Made by a program: the position numbers and the translations under genes. Shown here in pieces: positions 1-6,359 of a stretch of 20,015 nucleotides of DNA. How positions within the stretch are numbered: position 1 is the first letter of the stretch; every line of letters starts with the position of its first letter. The notes under the pieces are model-generated. The model did not search any database and was not told the DNA's origin. It saw only the letters and a program-made list of their open reading frames with translations. The DNA is taken from contig DATMJO010000086.1 in NCBI GenBank assembly GCA_035553855.1, positions 1 through 20,015 on the forward strand, read 5' to 3'. This DNA comes from JBBDYQ01 sp035553855. Its GTDB lineage: Bacteria > Actinomycetota > Thermoleophilia > Solirubrobacterales > Thermoleophilaceae.

Positions 1-874
1 GGCGGGTGATCCCCTCGGCGAGCGCCACCCGCGGGCGCCAGCCGAGATCCGCGCGGGCGCGGGCGATGCACGCGGCGGTGGCGCGCGGCTCCCGCGGGTC
101 CGCCGGGCGGGCGTCGAGGAGGGCCGGCGCGCCCGCCGCCCGGGCTATCAGCGCGAGAGCGTCGGCGAGGCGCGCCGGGGCGCCGCCTCCCACGTTGTAG
201 ACGGCTCCCGCCGGCGCGCCGTGAAGGGCGCGCACGGTGGCGTCGACCGCATCGCCCACGTAGGTGAAGTCGCGCACCTGGCGGCCGTCGCCGTTGAGCG
301 GGGCCGGAGGACCGCCGAGCGCGGCGGCGGCGAAGCGGCTGAAGGCCATGTCCGGGCGCTGGCGCGGGCCGTAGAGCGTGAAGTAGCGAAGCGTGACCAG
401 CTCGGCGCCGCGCTCGCGCGCGATCCGCGCCGCGGCGCGCTCCGCCGCGAGTTTGGAGCGCCCGTAGTCGGAGACCGGCCGGAGCGGCGCTTCCTCGTCC
501 ACGGCGCCGGGCGCGGGCTCGTACACCGACGAGGACGAGGCGAGCACCAGCCGCGGCACGCCGGAGCTCGCGAGAGCCTCGGTGAGCCGCACGTTGGCGC
601 GCTCGAACAGGGCGGGGGTGCCGCTCCGCACTCCGGGCCGGCCCGCCAGGTGGACCAGCGCGTCGGTCCCGCGCAGGTTCACCGTCGCGGCGTCGGCCTC
701 GACCAGCCGGAACCCCGGCGCGCCCCGCAGCGCGGCGACGTTCCGCTCCTTCAGGGAGCGCGGGTAGAAGCGCGTGAACGAGTCGATGCCCAGCACCTCG
801 TGGCCGTCGGCCACGAGGCGCTCGCAGAGATGCGAGCCGAGAAAGCCCGCCGCACCTGTCACCGCCACGCGCAA
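1..874 (-). CDS. NAD-dependent epimerase/dehydratase (extended SDR), 3' end cut by window edge
   Basis: This is an extended short-chain dehydrogenase/reductase that probably makes or interconverts a nucleotide sugar (UDP-glucose 4-epimerase or GDP-mannose dehydratase type). About 291 codons are visible and the C-terminus lies beyond base 1. Reading from TTG at 874, the N-terminus is a Rossmann strand with the TGxxGxxG dinucleotide loop (residues 6-13, TGAAGFLG). A Ser-rich active-site strand (SSSSVYE) lies near residue 115, and the catalytic YxxxK is at Y137/K141 (YGRSK). An LRYFTLYGPRQRPDMAF segment typical of this family follows. The start is uncertain: TTG 874 or GTG 868 both fit, and neither has a Shine-Dalgarno. 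It diverges from the GST-like gene, and the glycosyltransferases that follow support a role in envelope sugar supply. The family call is firm; the substrate is not readable. Confidence 0.88.
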   Translation of the reverse strand, partial: MRVAVTGAAGFLGSHLCERLVADGHEVLGIDSFTRFYPRSLKERNVAALRGAPGFRLVEADAATVNLRGTDALVHLAGRPGVRSGTPALFERANVRLTEALASSGVPRLVLASSSSVYEPAPGAVDEEAPLRPVSDYGRSKLAAERAAARIARERGAELVTLRYFTLYGPRQRPDMAFSRFAAAALGGPPAPLNGDGRQVRDFTYVGDAVDATVRALHGAPAGAVYNVGGGAPARLADALALIARAAGAPALLDARPADPREPRATAACIARARADLGWRPRVALAEGITR

Positions 875-894
875 GGCAGGGTTTCTATCACTTA

Positions 895-908
895 TTAGGG
901 TGCCCTAA
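895..908. promoter_or_regulatory. 14-bp palindrome TTAGGGTGCCCTAA, possible DtxR-family operator
   Basis: A perfect inverted repeat (TTAGGG, TG, CCCTAA) sits in the 62-bp divergent gap between the epimerase and GST-like genes. The half-sites TTAGG/CCTAA resemble those of DtxR/IdeR metal-dependent repressors, but the full 19-bp iron-box consensus is only partly matched. It lies where the -35 region of the GST-like gene would be, so it could act as a repressor site. Assignment to a regulator is inference. Confidence 0.4.
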
Positions 909-922
909 CTCGCCGCCCTGGC

Positions 923-928
923 TAGCGT
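923..928 (+). promoter_or_regulatory. -10-like box TAGCGT of the GST-like gene
   Basis: TAGCGT (TANNNT) lies exactly 8 nt before the ATG at 937, which has no Shine-Dalgarno. This spacing places transcription start at or next to the ATG, which suggests a leaderless mRNA. The same geometry recurs at several other starts in the window. Confidence 0.4.
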
Positions 929-936
929 GTCGCGCC

Positions 937-1554
937 ATGATCCGGCTCTACCGCGCGCATTTCTCCACGAACGTCGAGCGCGTCGCGCTCGCTCTCGCCC
1001 ACAAGGGGCTCGAGGCCGAGTCCGTCGTGATCGACCCCTCCGACCGCAGCCTGGTCGAGCGGGTGAGCGGCCAGGGGCTCGTGCCGGTGATCGACTGGGA
1101 CGGCCGCGTAGTCGCCGACTCGATGGCGATCATCTGCTTCCTCGAGGAGCGCGAGCCCGACCCGCCGCTGTTCCCCTCCGACCCGGCGAGGCGCGCCGAG
1201 ATGGACATCTTCATCGACTGGTTCAACCGCGTCTGGAAGCTGCCGCCGAACGCGATCGAGGCCGAGTTGGGAAAGCCCGAGCCCGACGCCGACCGGATCG
1301 CCGACTGGTCGGCGGAGATGGCGGCGGCGCTCGAGACCTTCGAGGCGATGCTCGCCGGCCGCGACCACCTCATGGGCGACGAGTTCTCAGCCGCCGACTG
1401 CTGCGCGTTCCCGTTCGTGAAGTACGCGCTGCGGCGCGACCCGGCGGACTCCGAGCTGTTCCACGTGGTCCTCGACGAGCACCAGACGCTGACCGAGGAC
1501 CACCCGCGGCTGCGGGAGTGGATCGGGCGGGTGGACGGGCGGCCGCGCGCCTAA
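937..1554 (+). CDS. Glutathione S-transferase-fold protein
   Basis: A 205-residue protein of normal GST length. The N-terminal thioredoxin-fold domain (about residues 1-80) contains the conserved cis-Pro segment (GLVPVID, about 48-54) and the ADSMAI segment that contacts the gamma-glutamyl moiety in GSTs. The C-terminal helical domain carries the N-capping box SAADCCAF. Most actinobacteria use mycothiol rather than glutathione, so the natural thiol, if any, is unknown, and a stringent-starvation-protein-like non-catalytic role is possible. The ATG at 937 is supported by the sequence beginning directly with the first beta strand (MIRLYRAHF). Its TAA stop overlaps the stop of the convergent methyltransferase by 4 bp. 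Confidence 0.88.
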   Translation: MIRLYRAHFSTNVERVALALAHKGLEAESVVIDPSDRSLVERVSGQGLVPVIDWDGRVVADSMAIICFLEEREPDPPLFPSDPARRAEMDIFIDWFNRVWKLPPNAIEAELGKPEPDADRIADWSAEMAAALETFEAMLAGRDHLMGDEFSAADCCAFPFVKYALRRDPADSELFHVVLDEHQTLTEDHPRLREWIGRVDGRPRA

Positions 1555-2123
1555 CGGCGGGCGCGCAGGAGCAGCGTCCCGCGCCGCCGGGTGAGGTGCT
1601 CGACCTCGAAGCCCATGTCGTCGAGGAGGCCCGTGAGCGAGCGGCGGGTGAGGAAGCGGATGTGCGGGGAGAGCGGCGGGAACTCGCGCTCGAAGCCCCG
1701 GACGAGCGCGCGCAGCCCGGTCAGCCGCCCGTGGGCGGGCGTCGTGAGGGCGAGCAGCCCGCCGGGCCGCAGGACCCGCCGGGCCTCCGAGAGGAGCAGC
1801 TGGAGGTCGCGCACGTGCTCGACCATCTCGACGCCGAGCACGAGGTCGAACGAGCAGTCCCCGAACGGAAGCGGCGCGTCCGGCTCCACGCGCACCAGGT
1901 CGGCGCCCGGCAGCCGCGCCGCGGCCCGCTCGAGCGCCACGGCGGACGTATCGGCGCCCGTGAGCGCGGCGGTCTCGATGTGGCCGGCGAGGCGCCCGTC
2001 GCCGCAGCCGAGGTCGAGAGCGTGCTCGGCCCGTGGCAGCGACTCGACGAACTCCACGAGATGCGCGGCCGGCTCGCAGGCGTGGTGCGGGACGGCCTCC
2101 CAGATGTCGTCGTCGTAGCCCAC
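1551..2123 (-). CDS. Class I SAM-dependent methyltransferase
   Basis: A 190-residue Rossmann-fold methyltransferase of the UbiE/Methyltransf_11 type. Motif I is ALDLGCGDGRLA (about residues 34-45), the acidic motif II region contains TGADTS, and the post-motif segment is FDLVLGVEMVEHVRD. It is followed by ARRVLRPGGLLALTTP, the usual strand 5 region of small-molecule methylases. Next to glycosyltransferases and an epimerase it may methylate a sugar or lipid intermediate; the acceptor cannot be read. The start is GTG at 2123, 8 nt after a TACGGT box on the minus strand, so it is probably leaderless. It is divergent from the GT4 gene, with 26 bp between start codons, and its stop overlaps the GST stop in a shared CTAA. 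Confidence 0.88.
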   Translation of the reverse strand: MGYDDDIWEAVPHHACEPAAHLVEFVESLPRAEHALDLGCGDGRLAGHIETAALTGADTSAVALERAAARLPGADLVRVEPDAPLPFGDCSFDLVLGVEMVEHVRDLQLLLSEARRVLRPGGLLALTTPAHGRLTGLRALVRGFEREFPPLSPHIRFLTRRSLTGLLDDMGFEVEHLTRRRGTLLLRARR

Positions 2124-2131
2124 CGGGAGGG

Positions 2132-2141
2132 ACCGTAACCT
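2132..2141. promoter_or_regulatory. Overlapping divergent -10-like boxes of methyltransferase and GT4 gene
   Basis: Within the 26-bp gap, TAACCT (2136-2141, plus) lies 8 nt before GTG 2150 and TACGGT (2137-2132, minus) lies 8 nt before GTG 2123. The two boxes share their TA step. Both genes would therefore be leaderless and their RNA polymerases would compete. No good -35 is visible. Confidence 0.42.
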
Positions 2142-2149
2142 CCGATCCC

Positions 2150-3244
2150 GTGAGGATCGGCCTCGACTCGCGTGGAGCGGCAGAGATTCCGGGTGGCCGT
2201 GGCCGCTACGTGCGCGAGCTGCTGGCCGCCATCACGGCGGCCACGGGCGAGCATTCCTACGCCCTGTATGCCCGTTCGAGGTGGGACGGCCTCCCGGAGG
2301 GGCCACGCATGTCGTGGCGCATCGTCGGGGGCCGCGAGCCGGTCTGGAACGTCCGCGCGGCCCGCGCGGCGAACGCCGAGTGCGACGTCCACCTCTCGAC
2401 CGACTCCTACCTCACCGGCTGGCTCCTGCGAGTGCCGTCGGTCCTGATGCTCCACGACCTGATCGCCTTCGACCCGGCGCGGATGCCGAACCGCCGCGAC
2501 AGCGTGCTTCAGCGCGCCACGCTCCCGCCCGCCCTGCGCCGGGCGGCGGCGATCGTCTGCCCGTCGGAGTCGACGCGCCGCGACCTCGCCCAGCGCTTCC
2601 CGCGCGCGGCCGAGCGCGCCGAGGTGGTCGCGCTGGCGGCGTCCGAGGGCTTCTCCGCGGAGCCGGCCCCGGGCGACGAGGCCGCCGTGAGGGCGCTCGG
2701 GATCCGCGAGCCCTATGTGCTCTGCGTCGGCACGCTCGAGCCGCGCAAGAACCACTCCCGGCTGATCGAGGCGTTCGCTCGCCTGCCGCCCGAGGTCCGC
2801 GGCGGGCGCACGCTCGTGATCGCGGGCGCCGACGGCTGGGACCACCAGGAGACCCTCGACCTGATCGGGCGCCACCGCGACATCGTGCTGCGCGTGGGCT
2901 ACGTGCCCGACGAGGCGCTCCCGCCGCTTTACCGGCGCGCGGACGTCGCCTGCTACCCGTCCCTCTACGAGGGCTTCGGGCTGCCGGTGCTGGAGGCGAT
3001 GGCGTGCGGGGCCCCGGTGCTGACATCTGCCACCTCGAGCCTCCCGGAGGTCGGTGGCGACGCCGTTTGCTACGCCGATCCGGAGGACGCCCGCGACATC
3101 GGCGAGGTGCTCGGCGAGCTGCTCGCCCGGCCGGAGGAGCGCGAGGAGCTCTCGCGCCGCGCGGTCCGGCGCGCCGCGGGCTTCAGCTGGGAGCGCACCG
3201 CGCGCGAGACGATCGCCGTGCTCGAGCGGGCCGCGGGCGGCTGA
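2150..3244 (+). CDS. Glycosyltransferase family 4 (GT-B fold)
   Basis: A 364-residue retaining glycosyltransferase. The N-terminal acceptor domain begins RIGLDSRGAAEIPGGRGRYVREL, a Gly-rich loop typical of GT4 enzymes such as mannosyl- and rhamnosyltransferases. The C-terminal donor domain starts near LCVGTLEPRKNHSRLIEAF and contains the EGFGLPVLEAMACGAPVLTS block, whose E-x7-E pair contacts the nucleotide sugar. The start is GTG 2150: the nearest upstream in-frame codon for the domain is not a start, and a TAACCT box lies 8 nt before it. The next glycosyltransferase begins one base after this stop, so the two are cotranscribed. It probably adds a sugar to a lipid- or polymer-linked envelope glycan on the cytoplasmic face of the membrane; donor and acceptor are unknown. 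Confidence 0.9.
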   Translation: MRIGLDSRGAAEIPGGRGRYVRELLAAITAATGEHSYALYARSRWDGLPEGPRMSWRIVGGREPVWNVRAARAANAECDVHLSTDSYLTGWLLRVPSVLMLHDLIAFDPARMPNRRDSVLQRATLPPALRRAAAIVCPSESTRRDLAQRFPRAAERAEVVALAASEGFSAEPAPGDEAAVRALGIREPYVLCVGTLEPRKNHSRLIEAFARLPPEVRGGRTLVIAGADGWDHQETLDLIGRHRDIVLRVGYVPDEALPPLYRRADVACYPSLYEGFGLPVLEAMACGAPVLTSATSSLPEVGGDAVCYADPEDARDIGEVLGELLARPEEREELSRRAVRRAAGFSWERTARETIAVLERAAGG

Positions 3245-3245
3245 C

Positions 3246-4271
3246 GTGCGCGTCCTGCTCGACACGCGCGTCCTCGGCCTTCCGGGCGTCGGCGAGACCG
3301 GCGTCGGCCGCTACGCGGCCTGCCTGCGCGAGGGACTGCGCCGGCTCGCGGGCGAGGACCGATCGTTCGAGCTCCGCGTGCTGGAGCGCGCGCGGCGCCC
3401 GCCGGCCCCGGGCCGCTTCGCCGAGGCGTGGGAGCACCCACTGCTCCGCCGCGACGCCCGCCGCGCGGGCGCGGACGTCGTCCACGCCCCCTCGCTGGAG
3501 CTGCTCAGCCTGTGGCCCGGCGCCCCGCTCTGCGTGACCGTCCACGACCTCGTGCCGCTGAAGCACCCCGAGCGCTACCTGCGCACCGGGCTGAAGCACC
3601 GGCTCCGCTACGCCGCGGCACGGCGGGCGGCGCGGCTGATCGTCCCGTCCGCCGTCGTCGGGCTCGACGCCGAGCGCCTGCTCGGGGTCCCGCCCTCCCG
3701 CATCACTGTGATCGCCGAGGCCGCAGCGCCCGTCTTCCGGCCGGTGGAGCGCCCCCGCGAGGCCCTGCAGCGCCTCGATCTGCCCGAGCGCTTCCTGCTG
3801 TGGGTGGGCCACCTCGACCCGCCCGACCCGCGCAAGGGCATCGCGCACGTGGCGGCGCTGGCACGCGAGCGGGACGGGCTTCCGCTCGTGCTGGCCGGGG
3901 CGGTCTCCGCCGAGGCCGGCGGGCTCGCGGCGCCGGGACGGGTCACGCTCACCGGCCGCGTCTCGGACGAGGAGCTGGCGGCGCTCTACACGGCCGCCGG
4001 CGCGGTGCTGCTGCCCTCCGACGACGAGGGCTTCGGGCTGCCGGCGGTGGAGGCGCTCGCGTGCGGCACCCCGGTGGCCGCCTACGGCGCGGGGGCCCTG
4101 CCGGAGCTGCTCGCGGGAGTCGACGCCACCGCGCTCGTCATACCGGGCGACGCCGCCGGGCTGCTCGATGCCGCGGAGGCCCTCGCGGGGCGGCGGGCGG
4201 AGCCCCTTGCGCGGAGCTGGGACGACGTCGCGCGCGAAACCGCCGCGGCCTACCGGGAGACGCTGGGATGA
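3246..4271 (+). CDS. Glycosyltransferase family 4 (GT-B fold), second copy
   Basis: A 341-residue GT4 glycosyltransferase related to its upstream neighbour. The N-terminus reads VRVLLDTRVLGLPGVGETGVGRYAACL, again with the Gly-rich acceptor-domain loop. The donor domain begins near LLWVGHLDPPDPRKGIAHVAAL and contains DEGFGLPAVEALACGTPVAAY with the E-x7-E motif. The GTG start at 3246 is one base past the TGA of the preceding gene, indicating translational coupling. The similarity of layout suggests an old tandem duplication with divergence, and the pair likely adds successive sugars to one glycan. Its stop overlaps an ATG (ATGA at 4268-4271) that opens a 26-codon reading frame leading to the GT2 gene. 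Confidence 0.9.
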   Translation: MRVLLDTRVLGLPGVGETGVGRYAACLREGLRRLAGEDRSFELRVLERARRPPAPGRFAEAWEHPLLRRDARRAGADVVHAPSLELLSLWPGAPLCVTVHDLVPLKHPERYLRTGLKHRLRYAAARRAARLIVPSAVVGLDAERLLGVPPSRITVIAEAAAPVFRPVERPREALQRLDLPERFLLWVGHLDPPDPRKGIAHVAALARERDGLPLVLAGAVSAEAGGLAAPGRVTLTGRVSDEELAALYTAAGAVLLPSDDEGFGLPAVEALACGTPVAAYGAGALPELLAGVDATALVIPGDAAGLLDAAEALAGRRAEPLARSWDDVARETAAAYRETLG

Positions 4272-4348
4272 GGGTGGACGCCGGGCTGCTCGGCGCGGGA
4301 TGCACCGACCCGGCCGCGGGCGTCTCTCGCTCTGGGAGGCGCACATGA
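4268..4348 (+). CDS. Possible 26-codon coupling ORF between glycosyltransferase genes
   Basis: An ATG overlaps the upstream stop (ATGA, 4268-4271) and the frame runs 26 codons to a TGA at 4346-4348, which in turn overlaps the ATG of the GT2 gene (ATGA, 4345-4348). The peptide starts MRVDAGLLGAG and has no recognisable domain. It may serve only to carry ribosomes from one gene to the next, or be a decayed remnant. It could also be chance in a stop-poor GC-rich context. Confidence 0.25.
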   Translation: MRVDAGLLGAGCTDPAAGVSRSGRRT

Positions 4349-5232
4349 GGGTCGGGGTGGTGCTTGCGGTTCGCGGTCCGGCGCCTCATCTCGGCGCCGC
4401 GCTGCGCTCGGTGCTCGAACAGGAGCCCGCTCCGGATTCCGTGGTCGTCGTGGACGACGCCTCAGACGAGCCCGTCGCGCTACCCGCGGGCGACGGCGAC
4501 GTCCTGCTCGTCCGGCGCGAGGAACGCGGCGGCCCCGCCGCCGCCCGCGCCACCGGCCTCGCCGCGCTCGGCGACGTGGACCTCGTGGCGCTCGCCGACG
4601 CCGACGACGAGTGGCGCCCGGGGAAGCTCGCCGCCCAACTGGCCTCCATCGGCGGGCACGCCGTGTCGTTCTCGCGGGCGGTGCTCGTGGACGAGGCGGG
4701 GCGCCCGACCGGCGAGGTGTGGGAGGGGCCGCGCGCGGGGACGCTCGACCGCGGCGAGTTCGCCCGCTCGCTCTACCTCCACAACCCGATCGCCGCGCCC
4801 GGCGTGGTCGTCCGCCGCGCGGCGCTGCTGGCGGCCGGGGGGTTCGAGAGCCCGGTGCTGCTTGCGGAGGACTACGACCTGTGGCTGCGGCTCGCCGCCC
4901 GCGGGGAGACGTTCGTGTACGAGCCGGCCGCGGAGGTGACCGTGCGCCGTCACCCGGCGTCCCTGTCGTGGGATGTCGCGGCGCTCGCCGAATGCTCGCT
5001 CGAGGTGCATCGCCGCCACGCCTCGCTCGTCCCTTCCGACGTCGCGGAGTCGGTCATGGCGCGCGATCTGCGCGCGCTCGCGCAGGGGCGGATCCGCTTC
5101 CACCGCGACTACGCGGGGGCGCGCGAGGCGCTCGGCCGCGCCGCCGCGCTCGAGCCGCTGTCACCCCGCTTCCGCGCGATCGCGGCGCTGACGCGGCTGC
5201 CGGGGGCGCGGGGTCTCTTGGGCAGGCGCTGA
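4345..5232 (+). CDS. Glycosyltransferase family 2 (GT-A fold)
   Basis: A 295-residue inverting glycosyltransferase. The N-terminal strand MRVGVVLAVRGPAPHLGAAL is followed by SVVVVDDASDE (nucleotide-binding aspartates), RGGPAAARATGL, and the DXD-type metal site in LADADDEW near residue 90. EDYDLWLRLAARG carries the catalytic-base ED and acceptor region, followed by the HPASLSW segment seen in many envelope GT2 enzymes. The remaining C-terminal stretch is helical and partly repeat-like (ALGRAAALEPLSPRFRAIAAL). The ATG at 4345 has a clear Shine-Dalgarno, GGGAGG at 4334-4339, 5 nt upstream. It ends the plus-strand sugar cluster and is followed by the palindromic tandem repeat. Substrates are unknown. 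Confidence 0.9.
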   Translation: MRVGVVLAVRGPAPHLGAALRSVLEQEPAPDSVVVVDDASDEPVALPAGDGDVLLVRREERGGPAAARATGLAALGDVDLVALADADDEWRPGKLAAQLASIGGHAVSFSRAVLVDEAGRPTGEVWEGPRAGTLDRGEFARSLYLHNPIAAPGVVVRRAALLAAGGFESPVLLAEDYDLWLRLAARGETFVYEPAAEVTVRRHPASLSWDVAALAECSLEVHRRHASLVPSDVAESVMARDLRALAQGRIRFHRDYAGAREALGRAAALEPLSPRFRAIAALTRLPGARGLLGRR

Positions 5233-5250
5233 GGACGGCCGGGCGCGCTC

Positions 5251-5362
5251 CTCCGGTACGCCTTCCGCCGCGGATGAAACAGTGCCAGGCACTGTTTCAC
5301 CTGCCGCTCCGGTACGCCTTCCGCCGCGGATGAAACAGTGCCTGGCACTGTTTCACCTGCCG
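5251..5362. repeat. 56-bp tandem duplication, each unit holding a perfect 25-bp palindrome
   Basis: Two adjacent 56-bp units (5251-5306 and 5307-5362) differ at one base only. Each contains an inverted repeat with 12-bp arms TGAAACAGTGCC/GGCACTGTTTCA around one central base (5275-5299, centre A at 5287; 5331-5355, centre T at 5343). Because the arms are perfect, the second palindrome is the exact reverse complement of the first. The block fills the gap between convergent genes (GT2 stop 5232, PLP enzyme stop 5370) and would form strong hairpins in RNA of either strand. It has no U-tract, so it is not a classical terminator. Confidence 0.93.
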
Positions 5363-5369
5363 CCGCGCC

Positions 5370-6359
5370 CTAGCGGCGCGAACCCGAGGTGTGCCAGTAG
5401 AGGACGGGGCCGTCGCCGAAGGCGCCCTCGCGGGCGAGCGCCAGGGTCGCCGCCAGGGCCTTCGCGGTGTACACCGGCTCCAACTCGAGCGCCTCGCGCT
5501 CGGCCGCCAGGCGCATCGCCTCCTCGCCCTCCCCGGTGCGGTGGCCGTAGCCGTCACCCATGAAGCGGCTCTCGAGCGTCAGCGGCGCCAGCTCCCACGA
5601 GGCGTCCGCCCCGCGCCCCGCGAGCAGCCGCTGCGCCCGCGACGCCAGCCGGAGCAGCCCGCGCTCGCCGAGCGGCAGCTTGTCGTTCACGAGCACCGGC
5701 CACACCCGCGTCCGCAGCCCCGCGAGCCGCAGGCCGGCCGTGAGGCCGGCGGCCGTCCCGCCGGAGCCGAGCGCGACCACCACGTGCGCGGGCTCGGGCA
5801 GCGCGCCCTCGCGCACCTGCTCGCCGAGCTCGAGGGCCGCCTCGATGAACCCGACCGTCCCGACCGGCGAGGACCCTCCCGGCCCGAGGAGGTACGGCGG
5901 CCGCAGGCCACGCGTGTTGCGCGCCATCGCCCACGGCAGGGCGAGCGCGGTGCGCAGCGAGGTGTGCGTCACGTACACCCTCGCGCCCGTGCCGCGGATC
6001 AGCTCGAGCTGGCGCTCGACGTGCTCGTCGAGCGGCTGGTCCACGAGCATCAGCACGCAGTGCATCCCGTGCGAGCGGGCGAAGCGGGCGGTTGCGATCC
6101 CGTGGTTGGTGCCCAGCGCCCCCACCGTCAGGATCGCCCGCCTGCCGCGGCGGCGCGCATCGGCGAGCACCCACTCGAGCTTGCGCGGCTTGTTGCCCCC
6201 CCAGAGGTCGCCGAAGCCCGAGTCGTCCTTCATCCAGACGGGCACCTCGGCCCCGAGGGCGCTCAGCTCGCGGACGGGGGTCGGGCCCGCTCCCAGCGGG
6301 AGATGGGGAAGCGTGCGCCGCAGGGCGGGGAAGAGCGTGTGGAGGCGGGGCTGGCTCAT
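5370..6359 (-). CDS. PLP-dependent enzyme of the ACC deaminase/D-cysteine desulfhydrase family
   Basis: A 329-residue fold-type II PLP enzyme (tryptophan synthase beta superfamily). The cofactor lysine is in WGGNKPRKLEW (K near residue 54), and a Gly-rich phosphate loop (ALGSGGTAAGLTAG) lies near the middle. In ACC deaminase and D-cysteine desulfhydrase the block after the lysine reads about SN(H/Q); here it is GTNHGIATA, with Thr for the usual Ser, so the exact substrate (D-cysteine, ACC or another beta-substituted amino acid) is open. The C-terminus DGPVLYWHTSG fits the family. The ATG at 6359 overlaps the TGA of seryl-tRNA synthetase (ATGA), so translation is coupled to serS. The cytoplasmic location is inferred from the lack of a signal sequence. 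Confidence 0.82.
   Translation of the reverse strand: MSQPRLHTLFPALRRTLPHLPLGAGPTPVRELSALGAEVPVWMKDDSGFGDLWGGNKPRKLEWVLADARRRGRRAILTVGALGTNHGIATARFARSHGMHCVLMLVDQPLDEHVERQLELIRGTGARVYVTHTSLRTALALPWAMARNTRGLRPPYLLGPGGSSPVGTVGFIEAALELGEQVREGALPEPAHVVVALGSGGTAAGLTAGLRLAGLRTRVWPVLVNDKLPLGERGLLRLASRAQRLLAGRGADASWELAPLTLESRFMGDGYGHRTGEGEEAMRLAAEREALELEPVYTAKALAATLALAREGAFGDGPVLYWHTSGSRR

Noticed and set aside
1721..3265. A 514-codon minus-strand open frame across the methyltransferase and GT4 genes
   Set aside because: No domain is recognisable; it is a shadow of two well-supported genes with clear motifs.
1..5232. A new biosynthetic gene cluster in the sugar region
   Set aside because: The genes are ordinary epimerase, methyltransferase and glycosyltransferase types expected for envelope glycans; no scaffold-forming enzyme is visible.
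5275..5299. Classical intrinsic terminator
   Set aside because: The hairpin is strong, but no U-tract follows on either strand; I record it as a palindromic repeat.
5251..5362. CRISPR-like or phage-attachment repeat
   Set aside because: Only two abutting units without spacers, and no cas or integrase gene nearby.
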